The notes beneath the pieces are model-generated. The model was given only the letters and a program-made list of their open reading frames with translations. It was not told the origin of the DNA and did not search any database. Made by a program: the position numbers and the translations under genes. 64,000 bases of DNA, taken from Bolinopsis microptera. Lineage: Eukaryota; Ctenophora; Tentaculata; Lobata; Bolinopsidae. The stretch is taken from positions 5,001,096-5,065,095 of the forward strand of contig NC_087080.1 in NCBI RefSeq assembly GCF_026151205.1, given 5' to 3'. Positions 9,353 to 20,785 of this stretch are shown in pieces. Numbering within the stretch: the stretch's first letter is position 1; each line of letters starts with the position of its first letter.

Positions 9353-11229
9353 ACATTAACCAAATAATGATGCATGATTTTTCCCGTCCCATGGCTTTTA
9401 TGGCGAAGCCACTAAAAGACATTCCAGGGGTTACAGATCGAGGTGATGATTTTGTTGTGTTTTAAATCGTAACTAGTGTTTCTACTTGCATATTCATGTA
9501 AATCATGTTCTGCAAGGTTTATTACCACAGTACTTCATCGAAGTAAGTCCGTTACACTATAATAAGATAAGATATTATATGTACTGATAGTAATAACTCC
9601 AGCAATCCTAAATATTTGAACTATGTGAAGCGTGTTTTAAAAATGGTTATGAAGTGTGAAAGTTCGATTTGTGTTTAATCCCTTTAATGCACACTGTCAG
9701 ATTTTCATCAAACTACTAAACATAATTAGCCCTTATTAAAAAATCGGTAAATATAGCGGTCATCCACACATTTATAATTGCGACTGCATTATTTGTTATG
9801 TAAGGTCTGTCGTCATTAATTGGACTTCAGGCGGCATGCTTTTTTAAAAAACTTGCCATTTAGTCTGACTTACCATTTTCATATGAATATGATACAACTA
9901 ACACCGACAAAAAATTAAACAGACAATCTTCAAAATTATATTCGACTTAACCTCTCAGACTTTTAAAGAGATATTAATTAATCTCTATTTATATTATCTT
10001 CTTATATACTTTCGCTGTTTCTGGAGTTAAAAGGAGTCGAATTCTCATAGCGAAACTCTTAATAGCTCCACTCCTAATGCAATATATACAATAAAAATAC
10101 TAATCATATGATAGAACCGCAACAGACTTCGGGAGTCTCCAAGTTGTAATCTGACGCAATGCAAACTTAGAAAGCAAAGAGGGATCTTCGCTGCAGCCAA
10201 CTTCAAGAGGATGATAGTTCCCATTGTGGGAAAGTTGTCCAGTAGAACAAGTATCATTTATTTGAAAAGGTAGATAGAAGAGCCGCTTTTAATTTTCTGA
10301 AGAGCGCCGTTTGTTTTACAAACTTGATAATAGTACCTACCTAATGATAAGTAGCCAGTGAACTTCCCGAAAGGTCCGAAACGGGATATTCATGCGACCT
10401 ATAGCCATGCACTGACTGTTCACCCGGCCAGTGTATGCAGTAGGGATTAGGGAAGTTGTTGATCAGGTACTCTAAATAAGCTAGTGGGTTATGTCCCATC
10501 TGATATATGGTTTCCTGTAAGCTTATTTGTCTTGTACCTGTATTTTTCTTTAGGTAGTGTGTTGGAGCTGTATTTAAAAAAAAAAACTTAAAATGATTCT
10601 GTTATAGTTCGTGAGATGTGTATTGTGTCGTACACGAATCTAGGAACTTCCTTCAGGATAGATGCAAAGATGCATGGTAGTTGCAGGAAGGGCTCTGGAC
10701 CAGTTTGTGCTCGGTCTGAACCCTCCCTGACTAAACCATGGCTATTTTGTTGCCAGGAAGAGAGAAATATATATTTTTTGAGTGAAACTCAATTTCTTCA
10801 CCAGCATCTACCACTACCCATGTGTATTGTGTAGAGCAGAGAGCTTGCACTGTTAGACTGTTGCTAGGGTTCTGTTGAAGAGGTCCTTTCTTTTTTAGGA
10901 CACAGTATCCGAAATCCGGATATATCCTACCCTTGTTAATTCCCCTGTATTCAAATTTCCCCTATATTCAATTTCCCCCTGTTTATATAAATATATATTA
11001 TATATATATATATATCTGTGCGTGTATCCTCCTTTAATTGTTGGAACTACAAAGCCGTTAGTCAACTACCCAGATTAATCCTGATTTTACGATATTAGCA
11101 CTGCAAAGGTATCATCTGCTAAATTGCAATTGAGAAAAGAAATTCTTACATGCGTTGATGGCTGTAGCCCGTCAGTGATCCTTTATTGCAAAGGGAAAAC
11201 CCCTTGTGAGTAATTTTGTTGTCATCCTA
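9353..11229. other. Intergenic sequence, no gene seen
   Basis: No supported coding frame or RNA gene. A TA-rich microsatellite lies at about 10983-11012. A 17-bp phrase CCAGCGCTAGTTGTCGC-like is duplicated at about 11257-11290 at the border of the satellite array. Confidence 0.4.
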
Positions 11230-13890
11230 TCCTCTATTATCGGCACCAGGTACAGCGCTAGTTGTCGCCATCCAGCGCTAGTTGTCGCGGCAGGTTATGA
11301 ATTGCAGATTCTGTTGATAAGCCCTTTTTTGAAACCGTGCTGGTATTGAAACAGTTTCGGTTATCATTTCCCAATGATTCCTATAATATATTGTACTGTC
11401 CAGTGTCCGTATTTATTATTTATTTATTGTTATCCTCCGGCTTCAGAGTGAGCTAACTCCTAATTAGAGATTTCTTATCGGATGTCAAATCAGACCTCTT
11501 ATTTCAGATGCATGTCTATATCAAAAAACCTCCTATCGAATAATATTTTGTTCTCGCAACAAAGATATGGATCCCAGATTCTGGAGGTTTTTTATTCTTT
11601 CAAAACCATATTGGTTTTATATACGAATTGGATATCATTATTATAGTATTCCTATAGATACTCTTTATCTTTATATATTGTCCTCCTCTGGCCATGGCCC
11701 AGAGTGAACTGACTGATAATTGAGAAACAGATTTCTTATTGAGTTTCAAGGTCCGAAACCTCTTATTTCAGATACTTTTTATTTATCATTAAAAACTTTT
11801 CCGATCCAAACAAGGTTATATATTACAGGTTCTGGTGATTAACTCTTTTACAAACCGTGCTGGTTTTTAAAATCATGTTTGTGACCATTGTAGTATTCCT
11901 ATAGATACTCTTCATCTTTTACCTTTGTGTTGTTCTCCTCTTGCCCAAGAGTGTCTGCAGTACTCTAAAACTGAAAATTCTTACAGTGTCAAGGTCAGAA
12001 ACCTAGGCACTCGAGACCTCTAGCTCTTATTTCAGATGCTTGTTCTATATCAAAGAAAACTTCTAGCGAATAATTTCTTGATCTCGCTAAAAAAGATTCT
12101 GTAGATTTTTCATTTTTTAAACCATATTGGTTTAATTTATATATGAGTTGGATATCATTATCATAGTATTTCTATAGATACTGTTCATCTGTATATATTG
12201 TCCTCCTCTGGCCATGGCCCAGAGTGAACTGACTGAGAAACAGTTTTCTTATCGAGTGCCAAGGTTAGAAACCTAGGCACTCGAGACCTCTTATTTGATA
12301 CTTCAGATGCTTGTTCTGTCAAGGAAAACTTCTAGCGAATAATTTCTTGATCTTGCAACAATTATATATTATATAAATTCCAGAATCCAGATTCTGTAGA
12401 TTTTTCATTTTTTTAAAACCATGTTGGTTTTATTTATATATTATATGAGCTGGATATCATTATTACAGTACTCCTGAAGAATGTAGATACTATTGTTCTC
12501 CTCTGGCCCCGAGTGAAATGAGCAGAGAATTCTTGCTGAGTGTCGAGGTCAGAAACCTATGCACTCGATACCTCTTATTTCAGACTAGATGCTTGTTCTA
12601 TATATAATATATATCAAATTCATGGAAAACTCCTAGCGAGTTATTTCTGGTTTATCGAACAAGGACGTCCAGATTCCATTTTAAAACCGTACTGGTTTTA
12701 AAATAGAATAGGATATCATTATCAACAGTATTCCTACAAATGCTCTTAAATTTATTGTTCTGCTCTTGCCCCTGAGGGACCCCCAAACAGAAAATTCTTA
12801 TTGAGTGTCAAGGTTAGAAACCTAGGCACTCCAGACCTCTCATTTCAGATTCTTCTACATATATATATATGTATCATATAAAACACCTATCGAGTATTTT
12901 TTGTTCTCCGGGAAAAGATATGAGTTACAGATTTGGTTGATTTTACCATTTTAAAAACCGTAAAGGTTTTGAAACAGAGCTAGTTATCGGGGTTATCATT
13001 GTATTATTCCTATATATACTCTTATCTTTATTTGTTATTCTCCTCTGGTCCTCTGAAACAGAGAATTCTTACTGTGTCAAGGTCAGAAACTTAGGCACTG
13101 AGACCTCTTATTTCAGATGCTTGTTCTATATCAAGGAAAACTCCTTGCGAATAATTTCTCGTTCTCAGAACAAGGATAAGACTAAGAGTTGCATATTCTG
13201 TAGATTTTTCATTTTTTAAACCATGTTGGTTTTATAAACGGGTTGAATATCATTATTATAATATTCCTATAGATACTCTTCAGCTGACTGTTAAGAAGTT
13301 TTCTTACCGATTGTCAAGGTCAGAGACCTGGGCACCATAGAAAAATATTCTTAGATCGGAATATTTGTTTGTTCCCCAAACAAGTTCCAGTTCAGTAGAT
13401 TTTCAATTCCTAAAAAGCATGTTGTATATCATTATAATAATATTCTTGTTAATACCCTTGTTAATACCCTTGTCTCTTCATCTTTAAATGTATTGTTCTC
13501 CCCTGGCTCCAGAGTGAATTGACACTGAAACAGACATGTGTCAAGGTCTAGAATCTAGGCACTCGAGATATCCTACCTCAGATCATGCTTGTTCTATATC
13601 ATGGAAAACTCCTAGCGAGTAAATTCTAGTTCGCCGAACAAGGAAATGAGTTGCAGATTCCATTTATTGACCTTTTTAAAACCGTGTTGGTTATAAAATC
13701 GTGTTTGTAATTGGTTAGTTTTTTGGAATTCCTATGATCATATTATACTCTTCATCTTTATCATTTAGTACATGATATTATTTTCCTCTGGACTGAGAGT
13801 GAACTGACTAATACTATCGAACAGAGAATTCTTACAGAGTGTCAAGGTTAGAAACCTAGGCATTAAGACCTCTCGTTTCAAACACGTATT
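11230..13890. repeat. Degenerate ~265-bp satellite array, about nine to ten units
   Basis: The phrase CCTCTTATTTCAGA and variants recur at about 11495, 11758, 12025, 12280, 12571, 12833, 13103, 13570 and 13868, giving a period near 265 bp with one weak unit around 13330. Each unit carries, in the same order: GTGTCAAGGTCAGAAACCTAGGC-like words, GGAAAACTCCTAGCGA, a short hairpin AAACC-(5 nt)-GGTTT, TATCATTATTATAGTATTCC, and an AGAGTGAACTGACTG-like end. Units differ by many substitutions and indels, so this is an old array. No coding potential was seen. Confidence 0.75.
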
Positions 13891-14223
13891 TTGGGACAAT
13901 GATTATTAATTTTCAATGGGAACAATTTAATCAATAATTTGAGAAATTCATTGGGTCGGGTATGATTCTACCCAGAATTATGTCGACCCAAGAATTTCAG
14001 AATTATTTATCAGTGAAAATTGAGTGCGTTGAAATATCTGCTCGTACGCATGATTGATTCTCTAGCATGATTGATTCTTTGCATGCATGGTTGATTATAA
14101 CACACAGCATTTCAAAGCATGGTCGATCTTCACACACACTCATTAATCCTAGTGGTTGCCCACCACACAGTGCCAAGTGCTACCCTTTTTTACATTTTTT
14201 TCAGCAACCTGCTTACTGCTACT

Positions 14224-15756
14224 GGTCAAGTTCGGAGACAACCTGTACATTTTTTACTTTTTTAGAAGTGTGTGGTGGAGCCAGCTCAACACAGAATGAA
14301 ACTCCCTGATTATATGGCTGACAAGACATTTTTCAGGACTTTCTCTGAGTTTAAAAAAAAAATTAAAAGGTTGAACGGTTGAGCAGATACAGGAGGTATT
14401 AAACAAACCCTTAAAAGGTGGAGATTTAAGGTGGAGACTGGCTCTGGTTGAAGAAACTTTTGATTGAGGTGGAAAAGGTTATTGGTAACACAAACTACAT
14501 CAAATTTGCAATCTGATGGTTTTATCAATATTTTATTTAAGTGCTCAACCGAGGTGGAGAAATTAAATGCACTTTTCAAAGCTACTCAACCGGGGGTGGA
14601 GAAAGGTTTAGAGAGTTCTAGGTTAGCTAGAAAGTTGCGTCTCGGCCTTTTCTACTTCCCGTTAAATTTTGTTTTTTCCATTGACGCTCAACAGGGTGGA
14701 GATCTTTCATTAAGAAACAGTAAAAAGCCTGTCAAACATGCCTAAATTCATTGGTTTTATCACTAATTCTAATCTGCTCTGTTAACTGCTACTGTAGGGG
14801 ATCATAAAACTGTTATCCCTTCTGTCTTAAAGCAAAGTGTTCTAGCAAATGAAAAAACTATCAAAGTTGTGAAAAGGTGCTCAACAAGGTGGAGAAATTG
14901 TTGATTAAACATTAAAACATTAAAAAATGCATTAAAACTGGCCCCACCGGGTTGAGTTGAGCTTTGGCAGTTGATTTCTGGAAGAAATAACATTGGGTGA
15001 CCCTTTAGCATGTATACAACTCATCAAACTAGCCATCAACCACTCAACCGCGGTGGAGAACCTTGACTTCTGAGGTCAAATTTACGCCAAAATTTGCCAA
15101 ATTTGAGTCTCCACCTATGTTGAGTGTACATTTCAGCAAGGATGCTTTGTAATATGAGTTGGTAGATGATTTAGAATCATTGGTATTGCAAATGGACTGC
15201 CACAGTCACCCTACAGCTCCTAAACTACAGAATAACAGATTTTGAACTGCATGTTATGCTGTCTCCACCTCGGTTGAGCCGATTCTGAGGATCCTATTCT
15301 ATGAAATATGATTGGTATAACCCATAATATTAAATATTAGGACTTTGGAGCAATAAAAAAGCATGAGAGGGTTAGTTCTAGTCACTTATATTAACTCATG
15401 TAGTCAGTGAGCTGCTCCACCTGTGTTGAGCAGACGAACCTGCTCAACCGGCACTTTTTGAGTACCCACCTGTCTTACGTAACTTTAAATTGTGAAATTT
15501 GGAGTAAATATTTTTTTCATAAGTGATTTACAGCTCCTTTATTTTTGTAATTTTCAGGTGGCCACTGTCTCCACCAAGGTTGAGTTATTTAAATTTTGAA
15601 CCCAGATATCATTATAGAAAGGTTAGGAGTATAATATCTGAAGAGCCTGTACCCCTTGGACTGTCAGAGGAATTATAATTAATTTTACCGTTCATGGCAG
15701 TGAAATGAGTGTAATTAGTGACTGATTTTATGTACAGGTTGTCTCCGAACTTGACC
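14224..15756. mobile_element. Non-autonomous DNA element with 27-bp TIRs and a 4-bp TSD
   Basis: 1533 bp bounded by perfect 27-bp terminal inverted repeats (14224-14250 and 15730-15756, starting GGTCAAGTTCGGAG) and flanked by TACT on both sides (14220-14223, 15757-15760). The interior holds about ten copies of a 16-bp compound motif CTCAACCnnGGTGGAG. Copies at about 14545, 14585, 14687, 14880 and 15043 read forward; those at about 14943, 15109, 15263, 15415 and 15569 read in reverse. No transposase frame is seen. The superfamily is uncertain; a 4-bp duplication does not fit hAT, Mutator or Mariner. Confidence 0.8.
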
Positions 15757-15846
15757 TACTACCCTTGCTAACTCACATGAGCACATTGCCAACAATCGAG
15801 TCTGGGGTGCACCATCCCAGACAAAAATGTTTACCGAAAAATAATT

Positions 15847-16550
15847 GGGGGGGGGGGGGGGGGCGGGCCAACCATATTAAAGTATATCCCCGGGTCAAAA
15901 TCGGAAAAAATCCTACATTTTAATATACTTTAATATACCTACAATTAGAAGATTTATATTCTTCGTTAAGATTTACATGATGAACTATATTTTTCACTCA
16001 GATTCGCAAGATAAGCCTGTTTTAGGACTAGTACATGAATTTCCATCCAGATTGGTCAAAAATTGGCTGAGCTATGAGCTTTAAAAAATATGCCCATATT
16101 TGGGCATACACTTTTGCCCAAATTCGCTTTTGCCCAAATTCGATAAAATTTCAATATTTTTTAATGAGACTAACTCTATGAGAAAGATATAACTCAGTGT
16201 TTGTTGAATATAGTGGATACTAAGTAAAAAGACCTCCATGAACAAAATTGGGAAAATTGCACATAATATCTCGGTCGGAATACTAGCCAAAATGACTTCA
16301 TTAAAATTTAAATAACTCCATCAGTTTTCAATATTTTTTCAAGAACTTTTTGGAATCGATTAAGAATTGCATTTCAAGCTTATTTTGGGCAACAATTTTT
16401 GATGTAGGCCTCCAAGGAGATAGGGATATATTAAAGTATATTAAAGTATATTAAAGTATATTAAAGTATATCCCCGGGTCAAAATCGGGAAAAATCCTAC
16501 ATTTTAATATACTTTAATATGGTTGGCCCCCCCCCCCCCCCCCCCCCCCC
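15847..16550. mobile_element. MITE with homopolymer G/C tips
   Basis: A 704-bp element whose left tip is a run of 17 G, then CGGGCCAACCATATTAAAG. The right tip is the complement, ending in 24 C (16527-16550). The 7-bp sequence AATAATT flanks both sides (15840-15846, 16551-16557). A block of about 70 bp containing CCCCGGGTCAAAATCGG lies just inside both ends in direct orientation. AT-rich interior, no protein. It sits inside an older diverged tandem duplication (compare 15800-15840 with 16770-16810, both TCTGGGGT...CCCAGA). The superfamily is not recognised. Confidence 0.75.
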
Positions 16551-16557
16551 AATAATT

Positions 16558-17219
16558 TTTAATGCTGCAATTTAAATTGTTTATTTCTCGATAATTATAA
16601 ACGCTATTCATCACTCCCCATCTTAAATAAGCTAAGCTAGCTGTAAAAATAAGTGGTAAACGGTAAGCATTAAAATAGTGGGGTAAGAGAATAAAAAGCT
16701 TTCTCCCCACTTCGGAGCATATTTTTTTCAGAGAGTTTCTTTCCCCCAATAGGGGACTCGTGAAGCAATTCTGGGGTACCCCACCCCAGAAAAATTTTAA
16801 GTTATTCCCGTTACAATTGCTAATTCCTCGATAACGCTATTCATCGCTCCTGTAGCTAATTATCTAAGCTAGCTGTAATAAATATTGGCAAGCGCTAAGC
16901 AACTAGCATGGTAAGGAATTATAAGCTTTCTTTCTTCAGAGTAGCTTACATCCCAATGTAAATTGTTATTCTCCTTTCCAAGCTTTTTTCAGGATCCTTC
17001 CTCACTTACCTGGGAGCTTCCTCTCCACTAAGGAAATTCCGACTTGGGAAAGTTCTATCCACATGAAATCTTCCTTCCCACTCGTGATCTTCCTTCCCAA
17101 TAGAAATAGGGAGCTTCCTATCTATTAGGAATCTTCTTTTCTACTAAGACTTTTTCCCCACAATGAGAAGCCTTATCTTTACTGAGAAACTTTATTTCTA
17201 CTAGGGTGATTTCTTCCTT
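16558..17219. repeat. Diverged duplication and degenerate CTACTAGGG-type minisatellite
   Basis: 16567-16700 and 16812-16935 are diverged copies (shared CTCGATAA...CGCTATTCATC and TAAGCTAGCTGTAA). From about 16960 a degenerate ~25-30-bp repeat begins, built on words such as GGGAGCTTCCT and CTACTAGGGTGATTTCTTCC. It continues at 19145-19600 on the other side of the 1.9 kb element, which was evidently inserted into this array. Confidence 0.55.
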
Positions 17220-19144
17220 CAGCAATAGCAGCAAATCTGGGGAAACTTGGTGGACATTGACTTTTTTCACACAATTTCAGTATGTTGACTTCAATATTAT
17301 GTTGCAGCTTATTGTGGTTAATCTCAATGTTGGAGTGATGTTTTTCTGGTGCACAAAACACTACAGTACGGTTATGTTGAATAATTGTGGTTAATGGGTC
17401 ATCTATGTGGCCACTATGGTGGTTAAAATACCAGTTTTAGGGTTAACCACCATTTTGAGATATGATATTATGAACTGAGTAGTCATTATATTGAGATCAT
17501 ATCATGGTGCAACTATCACAAAAGTTTTCAAACCTCATGGGGGGCATTTTGTGGTCCTAATGGTGGTTAAATTGAAGATGAACGGTGAGCTATAAATATT
17601 GCTCTGATTATAGATGTATAGTGGTGGTTGTTCATTTGTGCATGGATGATAATTTTTTATCACAAATGTGCAATTTAATAGTATGGTTGATTTGAGGTGG
17701 TTAATATTCGTAAAATGTGCTAAAAAGATGGTTAAAATGTCAAAATTCGTTGTTAACCACCAATCAAAACATTATTAATGATTTTAGTCAACATCTTATG
17801 GTCAACAAAGGACATTTGAAGGGTCTTGATAAAAGTTATCAAGAAATGTTGTCATAAAAGTGGTTAAAAGGGCTATATTACTTGCTAGGCTGTTGAACAA
17901 GGCATCTATTAAAGTGAAAATTAACCACAATATGAACTTCAGATAATGGTTTGCTATCCAAATGAGTGTATATTTGTTTGCAAATGCATAATTGACCCCA
18001 AGTTCATGCATTATGATCAATGTGCAGCTATGGTGGTTAAAATGTCTCTAAAATACCCTATATTTGCACTAATTAACCATTTTTAGAGCACATATTAGCT
18101 TTGTAAAGCTATAGCTGGCCATGCTACATTATCTAGATATAACTACCTGCTCATTTATATGACCAGAAACATTGCTGAGTCCTATGTTGCGTCCATCATG
18201 GTTAATAAAGGTCTAAAATTGACCAAAATCAGTGTTTTTGGTCGTTTTAAACCACTATACGGCCACACATTTTGTTGCATTATCTTTAAAATCACTTATT
18301 ATCCTCCAGCTATCTCTCATAATCAAATATCAAAACAAAATAAGGCACAAAAAGTTCGGAGGTTGCTGAATAATGGTTAATTTGTGATGGCTTCTGTTGA
18401 CCGAAAGTCCAAAATAAACATGTTTTAACCACATTGAGGCCACATCTAAGGTTTTATGGTATTGGGACCATAGTCAAAAGTTTTGGGCACCTGAATGGTG
18501 ACCTCTGCTTTTGAAATTATGGTGATATTTCAATGCTGTGCCATACCAGGTGGTTAAGTACGCGCTAGCGCGCGCACGCGTACAAACATGGTTTTTTTGA
18601 TATACCACAGTTGGTGGTTAACTGTTCTACATCAAACCTACACCAAAAGTATTGGGCACCATAGTGGTGACATAATATATAAAGAATTTAAGCCTAGACT
18701 AAATATGTTGGCCTACAGATGGTTAAGTACGCGCTAGCGCGCGCGCACGCGTACACTATAACAAACAAATAAACCACTCCACAGACCACATTTATTAACC
18801 TTTTTGAAATCTTTCTTCAACTATGTGTCAATGAACCATTTTTGTTCAATAATGACCATCAATATTAACTGTAGTACTTATATCTTCACTGTAGTAAGGG
18901 TTTGGGTGTTAGAGGTATAAAAAATGTCCACTAACAAATCAGTCATTTTTCGACTACTTAACCACCTAACTCAGCACCAAAATGTTCTGAGATTTTTTTC
19001 GTTGCACTATCATGAAGCTATGACATTTTTGGACCTATGTAAATAATCAGATTACTAAAATTCATAATCTTTGATTTTTAAGGGGGGGTTAAATGCTTCA
19101 AATTGGTGTATTTCAAAGTTTCCCCAGATTTGCTGCTATTGCTG
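17220..19144. mobile_element. 1.9 kb TIR element full of GTGGTTAA motifs
   Basis: A 1925-bp element with ~29-bp terminal inverted repeats starting CAGCAATAGCAGCAAATC (17220 onward and 19116-19144) and flanked by CCTT on both sides (17216-17219, 19145-19148). The interior has about twenty copies of (G/A)TGGTTAA or its complement TTAACCA(C/T), most with the run GTGGTTAAAAT. Two GC-rich palindromes GTACGCG...CGCGTAC occur at 18558-18583 and 18727-18754. No open frame resembles a transposase. The architecture (4-bp duplication, motif-packed interior) parallels the element at 14224-15756, but the motif and TIR differ. Confidence 0.75.
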
Positions 19145-19956
19145 CCTTCTAGTGAGATTTCTCTCTACTGAGGTGATTTCTTCCTTCTAGTGATACTTCT
19201 AACCAGTATGGTGCTTTCTTCCCTTGTTGGGCTTTCTTTGTTCGAGAAAGCTTCTCTTTCACTAGGGAGCTTTAGAAACTTCCCGCTAGGGTGCATTCTA
19301 AACACTAGTAAGACTTCTACACACTAGTGTACTTCCCACTAGGGTGCTTTCTTTTTACTGCTGAACTTTCTTGCGACAGTAAACCCTGATTTACTGCATC
19401 CCGATTATGATGTACTGCAAATACCAATTTACCGCAGCTCTCCCCCAAAACACAGCTGTACTAGAAAGCTTCTTTCCCACTGCGCTGAGGAGCTTTCATA
19501 ACTTTCCAGCCACTAAAACTGGGGATCTTCTTTTTTACTAGTGAACTATATACTTGAATCACTAGGGAGCTTTTTTCCGCCCGGGGACTTTCCCCGGATC
19601 CTCTTTGAAATTCTACTGCGAATGCTACTATATACTTAAATTTTCATTTTTCACAATTTCCCGTTTAATCTGAGATATTTCCCAGTATTCTATAGATTAC
19701 CAAGATTACTGACTTTTGAGAGGTCAGTAATCTGTCAGGAGCTTCTTATTCACTAATTGTGCCAACAGTGGCCGAGTAATGTGTTTTTTTTTGGGAGATT
19801 TTTTTCTACTACTAACCCCCGTCCCCCCCCCCCCCCCCCCCCCCCCCCCCTAGAACATTTCCCATACAACTAGAACATTTCCCATACAACACACTCACAA
19901 GGAGAAGTCCGCCTCCCACGTTTAAAAAAACATATTAACAGTTTATTCTCGCAGCC
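19145..19956. repeat. Minisatellite continuation, poly-C tract and RPL7 upstream region
   Basis: The degenerate minisatellite runs to about 19600. A run of 28 C (19823-19850) is followed by a duplicated 20-mer TAGAACATTTCCCATACAAC (19851 and 19871). The presumed RPL7 5' UTR/promoter follows. The sequence just before the ATG is TTTATTCTCGCAG|CCATG, a strong 3' splice acceptor two bases ahead of the start codon (AG at 19953-19954). The first RPL7 exon or a trans-spliced leader must therefore lie elsewhere. Confidence 0.55.
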
Positions 19957-20679
19957 ATGACGGAAATCGAAAAGCCTGCTTCCCTCGTGAAGAAAGAAGC
20001 CAGAGCTGTTGCCCTGAGCGCCAAGTTCTCCGTTTCTCTAAAGCAAGCAGAAATTAACAGACTCGCCAAGCGCAAGGAAATCGTTAAGAGAACCGCCAAA
20101 TACTATAAGGAGTACGAAGCAGCAGATAAAGAAGAAGTCAGACTTGCCAGAGAAGCTAAAACTAACGGTAACTACTATGTTCCAGCTGAAGCTAGATTGG
20201 CTCTTGTCATCAGGCTTCGGGGAGTCAACAACATTCCTCCAAAACCCAGAAAGATCATGAAGCTCATGAGACTGAGACAGATTAACAACGGAGTCTTCGT
20301 TAAGTTGAATAAGGCCAGTAAAGAAATGCTCAGGATTGCCGAGCCATACATCACCTTCGGATACCCCAACTTGAAAACCGTCAGAGAGATGATCTACAAA
20401 CGTGGATTTGGCAAAATCGCCGGACAAAGAGTTGCCATCAACGATAACAGTGTAATCGAAAAGGCTCTAGGTAAGTTCGGAATCGTGTGCATCGAAGACC
20501 TCATTCACGAGATTTACACTGTCGGACCTCATTTCAAACAAGCCAACAACTTCTTGTGGCACTTCAAGCTGTCCTGCGCCAAGGGTGGACTGAGGGTGGT
20601 CAACAACCACTTTGTTGAAGGTGGAGATTTCGGTAACAGGGAACACTTTATAAACAACATCGTTCGCAGGATGAACTAG
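19957..20679 (+). CDS. RPL7: 60S ribosomal protein L7 (uL30)
   Basis: A 240-aa protein with the eukaryotic L7 layout: basic N-terminal helix (about 1-75), then the uL30 core starting at G-N-Y-Y-V-P-A-E. The core includes L-V-I-R-L-R-G-V-N, the [17 protein letters not shown] segment, [20 protein letters not shown], and the C-terminal [11 protein letters not shown] with H-F-V-E-G-G-D and the terminal R-R-M-N. Length is close to the usual 245-250. It is a structural protein of the large cytosolic ribosomal subunit. The whole coding region is one uninterrupted exon, unusual for an animal RPL7, but the frame is clean and codon use is GC-richer than its surroundings, as for a highly expressed gene. 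A retained 5'-UTR intron or spliced-leader acceptor is likely just before the ATG; a retrocopy is the alternative. Confidence 0.95.
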   Translation: MTEIEKPASLVKKEARAVALSAKFSVSLKQAEINRLAKRKEIVKRTAKYYKEYEAADKEEVRLAREAKTNGNYYVPAEARLALVIRLRGVNNIPPKPRKIMKLMRLRQINNGVFVKLNKASKEMLRIAEPYITFGYPNLKTVREMIYKRGFGKIAGQRVAINDNSVIEKALGKFGIVCIEDLIHEIYTVGPHFKQANNFLWHFKLSCAKGGLRVVNNHFVEGGDFGNREHFINNIVRRMN

Positions 20680-20785
20680 TTCTATTTATTGTTTTTACCC
20701 ATTCTATGATAGTTTTATTGTATTAATAACCAGACAATTTGTCTTCTCAACTAACGAAAACTAACTACCAACTAATTGAATACTG

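Noticed and set aside
10616-10834. 72-aa frame with several cysteines
   Set aside because: No signal peptide, no domain, no splice context; expected by chance at this length.
16081-16749. Minus-strand frames near the G-tipped MITE
   Set aside because: One includes a poly-Gly stretch translated from the C run and another lies in the AT-rich MITE interior; neither is plausible protein.
17802-18380. Short frames in the GTGGTTAA element as transposase remnants
   Set aside because: Composition follows the repeated motif and no catalytic motif is visible.
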